A stretch of 6,910 nucleotides of DNA from Bacteroidota bacterium (GTDB taxonomy: Bacteria; Bacteroidota; Bacteroidia; Bacteroidales; CAJPTX01). Under the pieces are notes generated by a model. It saw only the letters and a list, made by a program, of their open reading frames with translations. It had not been told where the DNA came from and ran no database searches. Of the stretch, positions 1 through 6,441 are shown piece after piece (the first letter of the stretch is position 1; each line of letters begins with the position of its first letter). Made by a program: the position numbers and the translations under genes. Location: positions 1 through 6,910 of the forward strand of contig PDRH01000122.1 in NCBI GenBank assembly GCA_002748015.1, written 5' to 3'.

Positions 1-1
1 C

Positions 2-904
2 TACTTCCTGATCGAGGTTATGCCGGCAGATTATAATGGTGATAGCGAGAAATGGGAGGTGAAGCAGCAGGAAACCCGAATCCTGGCCAAGGATTTACAG
101 GGGGCGGCTCTGGGCTTCTCCTGGACATCTTCCTACGGTAGCAAGTTCAATAGCGAATTCAAGGGCAAGAGCGAAGCTATTGCAACCGAAACGGGCTCTG
201 CAACTCTCAAGGTTACGGATAACAGCAACGGTTGCAAGGACTCCCGGAAGGCCGAGTTGGTATTCCTCAAGGAGTTCAGCTGGGAGTGGACTGGCAAGAA
301 GAATCAGCACGGTATCGGTGAGGGAACGGTTACGGCTCGCTCTTCGCAGGCCGCAGCTCCATACACGGGTAAGTCGGCCTACCTCGATGGTGACCTTGAG
401 TTTACCATAAAGGCTGAGGAAGGTAGCTATATCAAGAGCGTTCGCTTAACCGATGCTCGGGGTATAGAGACAGATATCCCCATCGATGACGACCAGCTGA
501 TGAGCTACACCACCAATGCGACAAATGGTGGTAAGCTAACGGTGGTCTTCGCAAAGAGCGATAAGCAGGGTGGTGGTTCTGGTTCTGAGGGTAGTGGTAA
601 CGGCGGTAGCTCGGATGACGATGATGACGATGAGAAGGAGGGGGCTGAGACTCCGGTCAGCCTAGCCGCACTTTCAGAGGTGGCTGTGGTATCGCCCTTC
701 ACCAGCGAGCTTGTGCTACTCCATGCGGACAACTGCGTTGCCTACGAACTCTATACTGAAATGGGCAAGTTAGTGATGCAGGGTGTGGCTAAGGGCCAGG
801 CGAGTGTCCGCATCCAGATGGGCGATGCGCCCCAGGGTGTATACCTCGTGCGCCTCTACGCTGCTGACGGTAGCTTTAGGGTGCTGAAGGCCATCAAGCT
901 CTAG
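2..904 (+). CDS. T9SS-exported surface/secreted protein, 3' part (5' end outside window)
   Basis: The frame is open from the first bases, so the gene begins before the window and the ATG at 20 is probably internal. About 300 residues are visible (numbered from base 2). Residues 1-185 look like Ig/PKD-like beta-sandwich material: a 'GSATLKVTDNSNGC' stretch resembles PKD-type repeats, and a later 'EEGSYIKSVRLTDARG' stretch resembles the repeats of many Bacteroidetes surface proteins. Residues 190-216 are a low-complexity Gly/Ser linker followed by six Asp (205-210). Residues 229-300 fit a type A T9SS C-terminal sorting domain: 'YELYTEMGKLVMQG', then 'PQGVYLVRLYAADGS' and a final 'VLKAIKL'. Such proteins cross the outer membrane by the type IX secretion system, where the tail is normally cleaved and the protein attached to the surface or released. 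The biological role of the passenger cannot be told. Glycine codons are mostly GGT (21 of 32), unlike murA. A strong terminator follows. Confidence 0.85.
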   Translation, partial: YFLIEVMPADYNGDSEKWEVKQQETRILAKDLQGAALGFSWTSSYGSKFNSEFKGKSEAIATETGSATLKVTDNSNGCKDSRKAELVFLKEFSWEWTGKKNQHGIGEGTVTARSSQAAAPYTGKSAYLDGDLEFTIKAEEGSYIKSVRLTDARGIETDIPIDDDQLMSYTTNATNGGKLTVVFAKSDKQGGGSGSEGSGNGGSSDDDDDDEKEGAETPVSLAALSEVAVVSPFTSELVLLHADNCVAYELYTEMGKLVMQGVAKGQASVRIQMGDAPQGVYLVRLYAADGSFRVLKAIKL

Positions 905-925
905 CGCTGAAAGGTTCAAGGTAGT

Positions 926-959
926 AAGGCGGCATCCCCCAAGGGATGCCGCCTTTTTT
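926..959 (+). terminator. Rho-independent terminator after the T9SS protein gene
   Basis: A GC-rich stem (GGCGGCATCCC at 928-938 with GGGATGCCGCC at 943-953) closes a CCAA loop. Two A-T pairs at the base extend it to 13 bp, and a run of six T (954-959) follows. It starts 22 nt after the stop codon and isolates the upstream gene from the DUF4290 unit. Confidence 0.93.
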
Positions 960-989
960 GTAGCCCCTAGCTAGACGGTAAAAATATGC

Positions 990-997
990 TATCTTTG
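990..997 (+). promoter_or_regulatory. Bacteroidetes-type -7 promoter element for the DUF4290-murA unit
   Basis: TATCTTTG matches the Bacteroidetes -7 consensus TAnnTTTG exactly. It lies between the terminator and the ATG at 1036, so transcription should start a few bases after 997 and give a leader of roughly 30 nt. I find no good TTTG at the expected distance upstream: the nearest, at 957-960, is 29 nt away and inside the terminator T-run. The promoter is therefore supported by one box only. Confidence 0.65.
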
Positions 998-1035
998 TGC
1001 CGATTATACCCTCACTAGAAATAACAAACACGCAG

Positions 1036-1665
1036 ATGGAATATAACACGCAGCGTAGCCCACTACGCCTTTCTGAATATGGGCGAAACGTTCAGCAGAT
1101 GGTTGATGCCCTACCAGCCATAGAGGACAGAAAGAAGCGAACAGAGCAGGCTGAGGCCATAGTCAACGTAATGCTACGCCTGCAACCCAAGATTAAGGAG
1201 CTGGAGGACTACCAGCGCAAGCTCTGGGATCACCTGCACGTAATGGCCGATTACTCCCTGGATGTGGATAGCCCCTATCCTGTACCCAAGCGCGAGGAGA
1301 TAGAGAAGGAGCCCGAGCGCGTACCCTACGGTACGCACACGCAGCATAGCAATCACTACGGGGCGATTATCATGGATATGATTGCCACCATAGCCCGAGA
1401 GCCCGAGGGACCCGAGCGCGAGCAGAAGGTGCTGGCGTGCGCCAACCAGATGAAGCGTGCCTACCTCAAGTGGAATAAGAATTCGGTGGATGACGAGCTT
1501 ATAGCCCGCGACCTAGAGCAGTACTCCGGGGGCGTGCTCAAGCTCCCGGAGGGGGTAAGTCTCAGCGCTACGCTACCTCAGAGCAGCGAGGGGAAGAAGC
1601 AGAATGCAGGCAACCGCCAGAATAATCCCAATACTCGCAAGCGCCGGACTAAGCGTAAGCGCTAA
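1036..1665 (+). CDS. DUF4290 family protein, function unknown
   Basis: This 209-residue protein begins 'MEYNTQRSPLRLSEYGRN', the typical opening of the Bacteroidetes DUF4290 family, for which I know no established function. The frame opens earlier at a GTG (997), but that codon overlaps the last base of the -7 promoter element, so the ATG at 1036 is the better start. Residues 1-75 are charged and probably helical, with a conserved-looking 'MVDALPAIEDRKKRT' stretch. Residues 97-150 carry 'PYGTHTQHSNHYG' and a second helical part. The tail (187-209) is strongly basic and ends 'RKRRTKRKR', which could bind nucleic acid or ribosomes, though that is speculation. There is no signal peptide or membrane segment, so it is probably cytoplasmic. 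murA follows 59 nt downstream with no terminator between, as in many Bacteroidetes, which suggests co-transcription. Confidence 0.88.
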   Translation: MEYNTQRSPLRLSEYGRNVQQMVDALPAIEDRKKRTEQAEAIVNVMLRLQPKIKELEDYQRKLWDHLHVMADYSLDVDSPYPVPKREEIEKEPERVPYGTHTQHSNHYGAIIMDMIATIAREPEGPEREQKVLACANQMKRAYLKWNKNSVDDELIARDLEQYSGGVLKLPEGVSLSATLPQSSEGKKQNAGNRQNNPNTRKRRTKRKR

Positions 1666-1724
1666 GGATAAAGCTCTTTTGCCCCTGGCCAAGCGTTGAA
1701 AAGGGGCCATAATCCTAAAGGACA

Positions 1725-3038
1725 ATGGAAACATTCAGGGTAGAAGGTGGGCATCGCCTGAGCGGGCGGTTGAAACCACAGGGGGCGAAGAACGAGGCTC
1801 TGCAGATACTATCGGCCATACTCCTTACCGATGAGCCGGTAAGGGTCTCCAATATCCCCCTAATCCATGATGTTCTCCGTCTCATTGAAATCCTTGAGTT
1901 CCTGGGTGTAGATGTACTTTGGCACTCAGAGCATGAATGTACCTTCTCGCCGCGGGGGGTAGACCCTCAGAGGGCCATGCAGCCGGCCTTCGTTGCAGCA
2001 TGCGGTCGGCTCAGGGGGTCTATTATGCTGGTGGGGCCTCTACTAGCTCGCTATGGGAGGGCCTTCGTTCCCAAGCCCGGGGGGGACAAGATCGGGCGAA
2101 GGAGGCTCGACACCCACCTGCAGGGTTTCATTGACCTCGGGGCCGTCCTCTGCTATGACGAGGAGGCGGAGGGCTACGTTGTACATGCCAAGGAGCTCAA
2201 GGGATGCTACATGCTCCTTGATGAGGCATCCGTTACTGGTACTGCCAACATCATTATGGCGGCCGTCCTGGCCAAGGGGACAACCCAGATATTCAACGCC
2301 GCCTGCGAACCCTACGTTCAGCAGCTCTGCCGTATGCTCGTTAGCATGGGTGCACAGATTGAGGGCTTGGGCTCCAACCTCCTCACCATCCATGGCGTGG
2401 AGCGACTCGGGGGATGCCTGCATCAGATGCTCCCCGACATGATAGAGGTCGGCTCCTTCATCGGCCTGGCAGCTTTGACCCAGAGCGAAATAACCATTGA
2501 GAACGTCCGCTATAGGGAGCTGGGTATAATTCCCTCGGCCTTCCAGCGGCTCGGGATATCCATGGAGCTAAGGGGCGATGACCTCTACATACCCGGCGAC
2601 CAATCCTACGAGATAGAGACCTTCATGGATGGCTCCATCATGACCGTAAGCGATGCCCCCTGGCCTGGCCTGACCCCAGACCTCCTTAGCGTCTTCCTCG
2701 TTGTGGCCACTCAGGCACGGGGGGCCATCCTCATACACCAGAAGATGTTCGAGAGCCGCCTATTCTTCGTCGACAAGCTCATTGACATGGGCGCGCAAAT
2801 CATCCTCTGCGATCCCCACAGGGCCACGGTGATAGGCCTAGATAGGGCGGTCAAGCTCCGGGCTACGAGCATGGCCTCGCCCGACATACGAGCTGGCGTT
2901 GCCCTCCTACTGGCCGCCATGGCCGCGGACGGCGTGAGCACCATTTCCAACATTGAGCAGATCGACCGGGGCTACGAGCGCATAGACGAGCGTCTCAATG
3001 CCATAGGCGCACGCATAGAGCGGGTCGCCGGTATCTGA
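1725..3038 (+). CDS. murA: UDP-N-acetylglucosamine 1-carboxyvinyltransferase (MurA), Cys-to-Asp type
   Basis: MurA transfers enolpyruvate from PEP to UDP-GlcNAc, the first committed step of peptidoglycan synthesis, in the cytoplasm. The 437-residue protein is full length for the family and shows the two-domain EPSP-synthase fold signature throughout. Visible residues include K22-N23 in 'GAKNEALQIL', the mobile catalytic loop 'PKPGGDKIGRRRLDTH' (117-131), the probable catalytic base D319 in 'PGLTPDLL', and R415 in 'DRGYERIDERL'. In the loop, the position of E. coli Cys115 is Asp (D121). This substitution is known to keep activity and to give fosfomycin insensitivity in other bacteria, and it appears usual in Bacteroidetes. 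The start follows AAAGGA (1717-1722), which is only 2 nt from the ATG and forms a small TCCT-aa-AGGA palindrome. The gene is probably read from the DUF4290 promoter. Glycine codons favour GGG (12 of the first 19). Confidence 0.97.
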   Translation: METFRVEGGHRLSGRLKPQGAKNEALQILSAILLTDEPVRVSNIPLIHDVLRLIEILEFLGVDVLWHSEHECTFSPRGVDPQRAMQPAFVAACGRLRGSIMLVGPLLARYGRAFVPKPGGDKIGRRRLDTHLQGFIDLGAVLCYDEEAEGYVVHAKELKGCYMLLDEASVTGTANIIMAAVLAKGTTQIFNAACEPYVQQLCRMLVSMGAQIEGLGSNLLTIHGVERLGGCLHQMLPDMIEVGSFIGLAALTQSEITIENVRYRELGIIPSAFQRLGISMELRGDDLYIPGDQSYEIETFMDGSIMTVSDAPWPGLTPDLLSVFLVVATQARGAILIHQKMFESRLFFVDKLIDMGAQIILCDPHRATVIGLDRAVKLRATSMASPDIRAGVALLLAAMAADGVSTISNIEQIDRGYERIDERLNAIGARIERVAGI

Positions 3039-3062
3039 CCCTTTGTCATCCAACCCATAGCG

Positions 3063-3090
3063 TGGCACGCCGATTGAAGGGGCTGTGCCA
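3063..3090 (+). repeat. Inverted repeat in the grpE leader
   Basis: TGGCAC (3063-3068) and GTGCCA (3085-3090) are perfect inverted copies separated by 16 nt, in the 73-nt gap between murA and the grpE ATG at 3112. It could be an operator or an mRNA hairpin of the heat-shock genes, but it does not match the CIRCE operator and a 6-bp stem can arise by chance. There is no T-run after it, so it is not a terminator. Its right arm includes the upstream GTG at 3085. Confidence 0.35.
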
Positions 3091-3111
3091 GATACTAAAC
3101 CATTCGTAGCA

Positions 3112-3702
3112 ATGACTAGCAAGAAGAAAGAAGAAACCCAGCAGGAGCAGGTCGCTGCCGAGCAGGAGAACCAGCAACCACAGGACTCCAAGGAGACCAA
3201 GGGGCAAGCAGAACCTACCTCAGAGCAGCCTGAAGCGCCCGTGCATAGCGAGGAGGATTATCAGACTCTGCTCGCCGAACTCACTGAGATGAAGGATAAA
3301 TACCTCCGTCTGAGCGCCGAGTTCGACAACTTCCGCAAGCGAACCCTCAGGGAGAAGACCCAACTCATAGAGACTGCTGCGGCAAGCACCCTCGAGAAGT
3401 TCCTGCCCGTGGTGGACGATATAGACCGCGCTGAGCAGAGTGCAGCTGATGCTCAGGACGTGAAGGCACTCGGCGAGGGGATAGCCCTAATCAGGAAGAA
3501 CCTCTACAAGGTCCTGGCCGACTGTGGTGTAGAGCCTATGGAGGTCGTGGGCAAGGAGCTTGATACCGATATGCATGAGGCCGTAACCAAGATACCGATA
3601 GAGGATGCGGAGCTCAAGGGCAAGGTGGTAGATGCCGTGCGCAAGGGGTATACCCTACGTGGTGCAGTCCTTCGCCACGCGCAGGTTGTAATCGGTGAAT
3701 AG
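3112..3702 (+). CDS. grpE: GrpE, nucleotide exchange factor of the DnaK chaperone
   Basis: GrpE releases ADP from DnaK so that the chaperone can let go of its substrate; it acts as a dimer in the cytoplasm. From the ATG at 3112 the protein has 196 residues. Residues 1-45 are Gln/Glu/Lys-rich and probably disordered. Residues 47-125 form the long helical dimer stalk, with the family motif 'LRLSAEFDNFRKRTLREK' and 'LPVVDDIDRAEQS'. Residues 140-196 form the beta-wing domain, with 'DMHEAVTKIP' and a closing 'GYTLRGAVLRHAQVVIGE'. The frame also opens at a GTG (3085), which would add nine residues; I prefer the ATG because the GTG lies inside an inverted repeat and the added residues are not family-like. 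No clear promoter is seen, so transcription may come from murA or from an unrecognised heat-shock signal. dnaJ follows 41 nt downstream. Confidence 0.95.
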   Translation: MTSKKKEETQQEQVAAEQENQQPQDSKETKGQAEPTSEQPEAPVHSEEDYQTLLAELTEMKDKYLRLSAEFDNFRKRTLREKTQLIETAAASTLEKFLPVVDDIDRAEQSAADAQDVKALGEGIALIRKNLYKVLADCGVEPMEVVGKELDTDMHEAVTKIPIEDAELKGKVVDAVRKGYTLRGAVLRHAQVVIGE

Positions 3703-3743
3703 ATAGGCACAATAGCCATAAACAGGGGAAAACCAACAGATAG

Positions 3744-4889
3744 ATGGCCAAGAGGGATTACTACGAAATTCTGGGCGTTGAGAAGGGCGCCTCGACCGAT
3801 GAGATAAAAAAGGCCTACCGTAAGTTGGCACTCCAGTACCACCCGGATAAAAACCCCGGCGATAAGGAGGCAGAGGCCAAGTTCAAGGAGGCCGCAGAGG
3901 CCTATGAGGTCCTCGGCGATGCCGACAAGCGCGCACGCTACGACCGCTTCGGGCACGAGGGTATGGGGGCTGGCGGTGGTTTCCACTCCGGGGGCATGTC
4001 CATGGAGGACATCTTCTCGCAGTTCGGCGACATATTCGGCGGTGCATTTGGAGGGGCCTTCGGCGGCTTCGGCAGGGGTGGGGGACCCTCCCGCCCGAGG
4101 GGGACTGACCTACGCATACACCTCTCCCTGACCCTAGAGGAGATGGCCAGCGGGGTTACCAAGAAGCTAAAGCTAAAGAAGGACAATACCTGTAGCGTCT
4201 GCAACGGTACGGGGGCGGCCAGCAGCTCGGCCATGACCGAGTGCACCACCTGCCACGGCCAGGGCTTTGTTACCCGCGTAGCCAACACCATGCTCGGACG
4301 CATGCAGACGCGCCAACCTTGCTCTACCTGCGGTGGCACCGGCCAGATGATTAAGGAGAAGTGCAAGGCATGTAGGGGGAAGGGCGTGGAGAAGTCCGAG
4401 GAGACCATCTCGGTGGACATCCCCGCAGGTGTATCGGACGGCATGCAGCTCGCCATGCGCGGTAACGGCAATGCCGGGCCGCAGGGGGGCGAGCCCGGCG
4501 ACCTCCTTATTGCCATCGACCAGAAGGCCCACGATAGCTTCATCAGGGAGGGCAACGACCTCATCTACAACCTTAAGATCCCCTTCACCACGGCGGCTCT
4601 TGGTGGCTCGGTCGAGATACCCACTATATCCGGGCAAGCGAGGATTAAGATAGCATCCGGCACGCAGCCCGGTAAGCTCCTCCGTCTCCGCGGTAAGGGC
4701 ATGCCCATGATGAATGCGCGCCAGGCCGGCGACCTCCTCGTAGTGGTGGACGTGCATGTACCGACCTCCCTCTCCTCCGAGGAGAAGAAGCTCCTCAAGA
4801 GCCTGGACGAGCAGAAGCATATCCAGCCCCCCCAGGAGGAGGCCACCAAGGACACCCTCATCGACAGGCTGCGTGGCCTATTTGAATAG
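3744..4889 (+). CDS. dnaJ: DnaJ (Hsp40) co-chaperone
   Basis: DnaJ delivers unfolded proteins to DnaK and stimulates its ATPase. The 381-residue protein is a complete type I DnaJ. The J domain (1-72) carries the essential HPD at 33-35. A Gly/Phe-rich linker (73-115) includes 'MSMEDIFSQFGDIFGG' and a short tandem 'GGAFGGAFGGFG'. Four zinc-binding CxxCxGxG repeats lie at 150-157, 167-174, 193-200 and 207-214 (CSVCNGTG, CTTCHGQG, CSTCGGTG, CKACRGKG), all with both cysteines intact. The C-terminal substrate-binding domains (about 122-345) contain 'LRLRGKGMP'. The gene ends with two in-frame TAG codons (4887-4892). It is the second gene of a grpE-dnaJ operon closed by a strong terminator. dnaK is not in the window. 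Confidence 0.98.
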   Translation: MAKRDYYEILGVEKGASTDEIKKAYRKLALQYHPDKNPGDKEAEAKFKEAAEAYEVLGDADKRARYDRFGHEGMGAGGGFHSGGMSMEDIFSQFGDIFGGAFGGAFGGFGRGGGPSRPRGTDLRIHLSLTLEEMASGVTKKLKLKKDNTCSVCNGTGAASSSAMTECTTCHGQGFVTRVANTMLGRMQTRQPCSTCGGTGQMIKEKCKACRGKGVEKSEETISVDIPAGVSDGMQLAMRGNGNAGPQGGEPGDLLIAIDQKAHDSFIREGNDLIYNLKIPFTTAALGGSVEIPTISGQARIKIASGTQPGKLLRLRGKGMPMMNARQAGDLLVVVDVHVPTSLSSEEKKLLKSLDEQKHIQPPQEEATKDTLIDRLRGLFE

Positions 4890-4916
4890 TAGCCAGGCTT
4901 ATGTCCGGATACCATT

Positions 4917-4947
4917 AGCGCCCCGCCCAATAGCGGGGCGCTTTTTT
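4917..4947 (+). terminator. Rho-independent terminator of grpE-dnaJ
   Basis: A perfect 10-bp stem, AGCGCCCCGC (4917-4926) with GCGGGGCGCT (4933-4942), encloses a six-base CCAATA loop and runs into six T (4942-4947). It begins 27 nt after the first dnaJ stop. On the minus strand it lacks a T-run, so it should not end ribD transcripts efficiently. Confidence 0.95.
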
Positions 4948-5329
4948 ACGCTCTAATTCCTATAGTTACCTGGGTAGCAAGCTGATTCACTCACCAGGCT
5001 ACTAGCATGGCACTAATCCGTACAGCCGGCGCATTGTATACCCCAATTCGGTTTATTAGCTGCTAAGTATTTGGCGGGCGGGATGTGGGCTAGCGCTGTT
5101 GAGCGTAGCGAAAAACGGATTGCCACTACAGGCTACTTATTCGATATAAATGCCCTTATTCGGCGCAATGGTTCGCAGGTAGCCAGTAGGCATAGCGGCT
5201 TGCCACATGCCTAGAATAGCGAATTGCGCTAAATCGAATTGGAGGATTGTATAGCAGACGCCCGTAGGCATAGCTACTAACTGTACGCCTAGAATGGCCA
5301 GAATTGGGGGAATCGGGCTTATCCCTCTC
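4948..5329. other. Non-coding 382-nt gap between dnaJ and ribD, with repeats
   Basis: No credible gene lies here on either strand. The gap is convergent: dnaJ ends on the left and ribD ends on the right, so no promoter is expected. It holds a duplicated hairpin-like unit (5186-5306), a perfect short palindrome TTAGC-T-GCTAA (5056-5066), a repeated CAGGCTACT (4995-5003 and 5129-5137), and ten copies of TAGC on the plus strand, where about 1.5 would be expected from chance with equal bases. I find no clear terminator for ribD. It may be a decayed repeat element or gene remnant. Confidence 0.6.
5186..5306. repeat. Two degenerate direct repeats, each with internal inverted arms
   Basis: Unit 1 (5186-5226) and unit 2 (5264-5306) start 78 nt apart. 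Both open with GTAGGCATAGC, have a divergent 12-nt middle, then share GCCTAGAAT at the same offset (23 nt) and end in AATTG. In unit 1, TAGGCAT (5187-5193) and ATGCCTA (5207-5213) are perfect inverted arms. Unit 2 has TAGGCAT (5265-5271) and ACGCCTA (5285-5291), with one mismatch that becomes a G-U pair in a minus-strand RNA. Conserved arms with a variable loop suggest a hairpin-forming element, possibly in the 3' tail of ribD mRNA. Neither unit is followed by a T-run. Confidence 0.6.
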
Positions 5330-6424
5330 CTACAACGAGCTATTCCGGAAGTAGTAGAGTAGGGTATCGCCGACCTCCCAGCCGCCTATCAGCCCATCCG
5401 GAAGTCCCGGCCCTGGCGTACCATCCCCCAGCTCACGTGGGCCGATGAATACCCTCGCTTCGTCCCAGAGTCCGACCTCCATGAAGGACTGAAGCAGCTG
5501 CGCTCCCCCTTCCACTATCAGCGAATCTATCCCCCGCCGATACACCTCCTCCACGATGGCCGTGGCAACATCCCCTGTGAAGTCCATGCCCACCAGCTCT
5601 AGCCCTTCCACCTTGCCCACCAGCTCCAGCGACCTCGCACGCCTTTCCTCGCTCTCTTCATACACCAGTAGGGTAGGGGCCTGCCCATCCAGCAGCTGCG
5701 CTCCCTCGGGAATGGATAGCTCCTGGTCTATGGCTATGCGTAGCGGATTTGCCCCGTGCCAATGGCGAGTCGTTAGCGAGGGATTATCCCGCAGGAGCGT
5801 ATTCGTACCCACGAGGATAGCCCCCTCCTCCGCACGCCATTTATGCACCAGCAGGCGGCAGCGATTATTGCTCAGCCAGGGGGCTGGCTCCGTCGCCGAG
5901 CGTCGGCTGTCAATGAAGCCATCCGCGCTTTCTGCCCACTTCAGGATGATGTAGGGACGCCTCCGCTTTTGGAAGGTGAAGAATCGACGGTTTAGCTCCT
6001 GCGCCTCCCGTTCAAATAGCCCAACGTCCACCGTCTTCCCTGCTCCCTCCAGGCGGCTCACGCTGCCACCATTCACCTTGGGGTTAGGGTCGAGCGTTGC
6101 AATGACCACGCGGGAAATAGCGGTTCCCATGATGGCCGTGCAGCAGGGAGGGGTCTTACCCGTATGCGTACAGGGTTCAAGCGTTACGTACATCGTTGCG
6201 CCGGCTAGATCTATCCCCCGTTGCCTGGCCAGCCGTAGCGCCATAACCTCCGCATGCGCCTCCCCGCAGCGGGCGTGGTAGCCCTCTGACAGGATTACCC
6301 CATCGCGGGCGATCACCGCACCTACCATGGGGTTGGGCGATGTATGGCCCAGACCACGTGCCGATATCTCCAGCGCCCGTGCCATGCATTGGCGATCGAA
6401 CGCGCTCCAGCTCCTTTCCTTCAT
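5330..6424 (-). CDS. ribD: RibD, bifunctional diaminohydroxyphosphoribosylaminopyrimidine deaminase / uracil reductase
   Basis: RibD carries out the second and third steps of riboflavin synthesis from GTP: deamination of the pyrimidine, then NADPH-dependent reduction of the ribose. From the ATG at 6424 the protein has 364 residues, normal for the family. The deaminase domain (1-150) carries 'TSPNPMVGAVI' and the zinc site: H57 and E59 in 'HAEV', C85 in 'LEPCTHTGKTPPC', and C94. The reductase domain (155-364) carries 'RPYIILKWAESADGFID', 'ILVGTNTLLRDNPSLT' and 'SLIVEGGAQLLQSF'. The frame stays open for 48 more codons upstream to 6568, but that stretch crosses the promoter and overlaps prmC antisense, so 6424 is the better start. 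A canonical promoter lies just upstream and leaves a leader of only about a dozen bases, too short for an FMN riboswitch. No other rib gene is nearby, and no clear terminator is seen. Confidence 0.96.
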   Translation of the reverse strand: MKERSWSAFDRQCMARALEISARGLGHTSPNPMVGAVIARDGVILSEGYHARCGEAHAEVMALRLARQRGIDLAGATMYVTLEPCTHTGKTPPCCTAIMGTAISRVVIATLDPNPKVNGGSVSRLEGAGKTVDVGLFEREAQELNRRFFTFQKRRRPYIILKWAESADGFIDSRRSATEPAPWLSNNRCRLLVHKWRAEEGAILVGTNTLLRDNPSLTTRHWHGANPLRIAIDQELSIPEGAQLLDGQAPTLLVYEESEERRARSLELVGKVEGLELVGMDFTGDVATAIVEEVYRRGIDSLIVEGGAQLLQSFMEVGLWDEARVFIGPRELGDGTPGPGLPDGLIGGWEVGDTLLYYFRNSSL

Positions 6425-6430
6425 TCTGCC

Positions 6431-6438
6431 TATCTTTG
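6431..6438 (+). promoter_or_regulatory. Bacteroidetes-type -7 element for prmC
   Basis: TATCTTTG fits TAnnTTTG and is identical to the element before the DUF4290 gene. It is 38 nt before the prmC ATG. No TTTG lies at the expected upstream distance, which falls inside ribD. It sits in the initially transcribed region of the opposing ribD promoter. Confidence 0.6.
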
Positions 6439-6441
6439 CGG

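Noticed and set aside
1681..1707. Possible terminator between the DUF4290 gene and murA
   Set aside because: Only a 5-bp stem (GCCCC/GGGGC) with a 17-nt loop and no T-run; too weak to separate the two genes.
2043..2442. Open frames of about 125 codons on both strands inside murA
   Set aside because: murA is intact over its whole length; these have no recognisable content and are shadow frames.
3938..4820. Long open frames (over 200 codons) on the minus strand across dnaJ
   Set aside because: They lie opposite a full-length, motif-complete dnaJ, have no family-like sequence, and arise from GC-rich third positions of the real gene.
5105..5136. GTAGC...GCTAC inverted repeat with an A-run, as a possible minus-strand terminator for ribD
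   Set aside because: The stem is 5 bp with a 22-nt loop, and the T-run on the minus strand lies inside the loop rather than after the stem.
6425..6441. FMN riboswitch upstream of ribD
   Set aside because: The predicted leader is only about a dozen bases, far too short for the aptamer.
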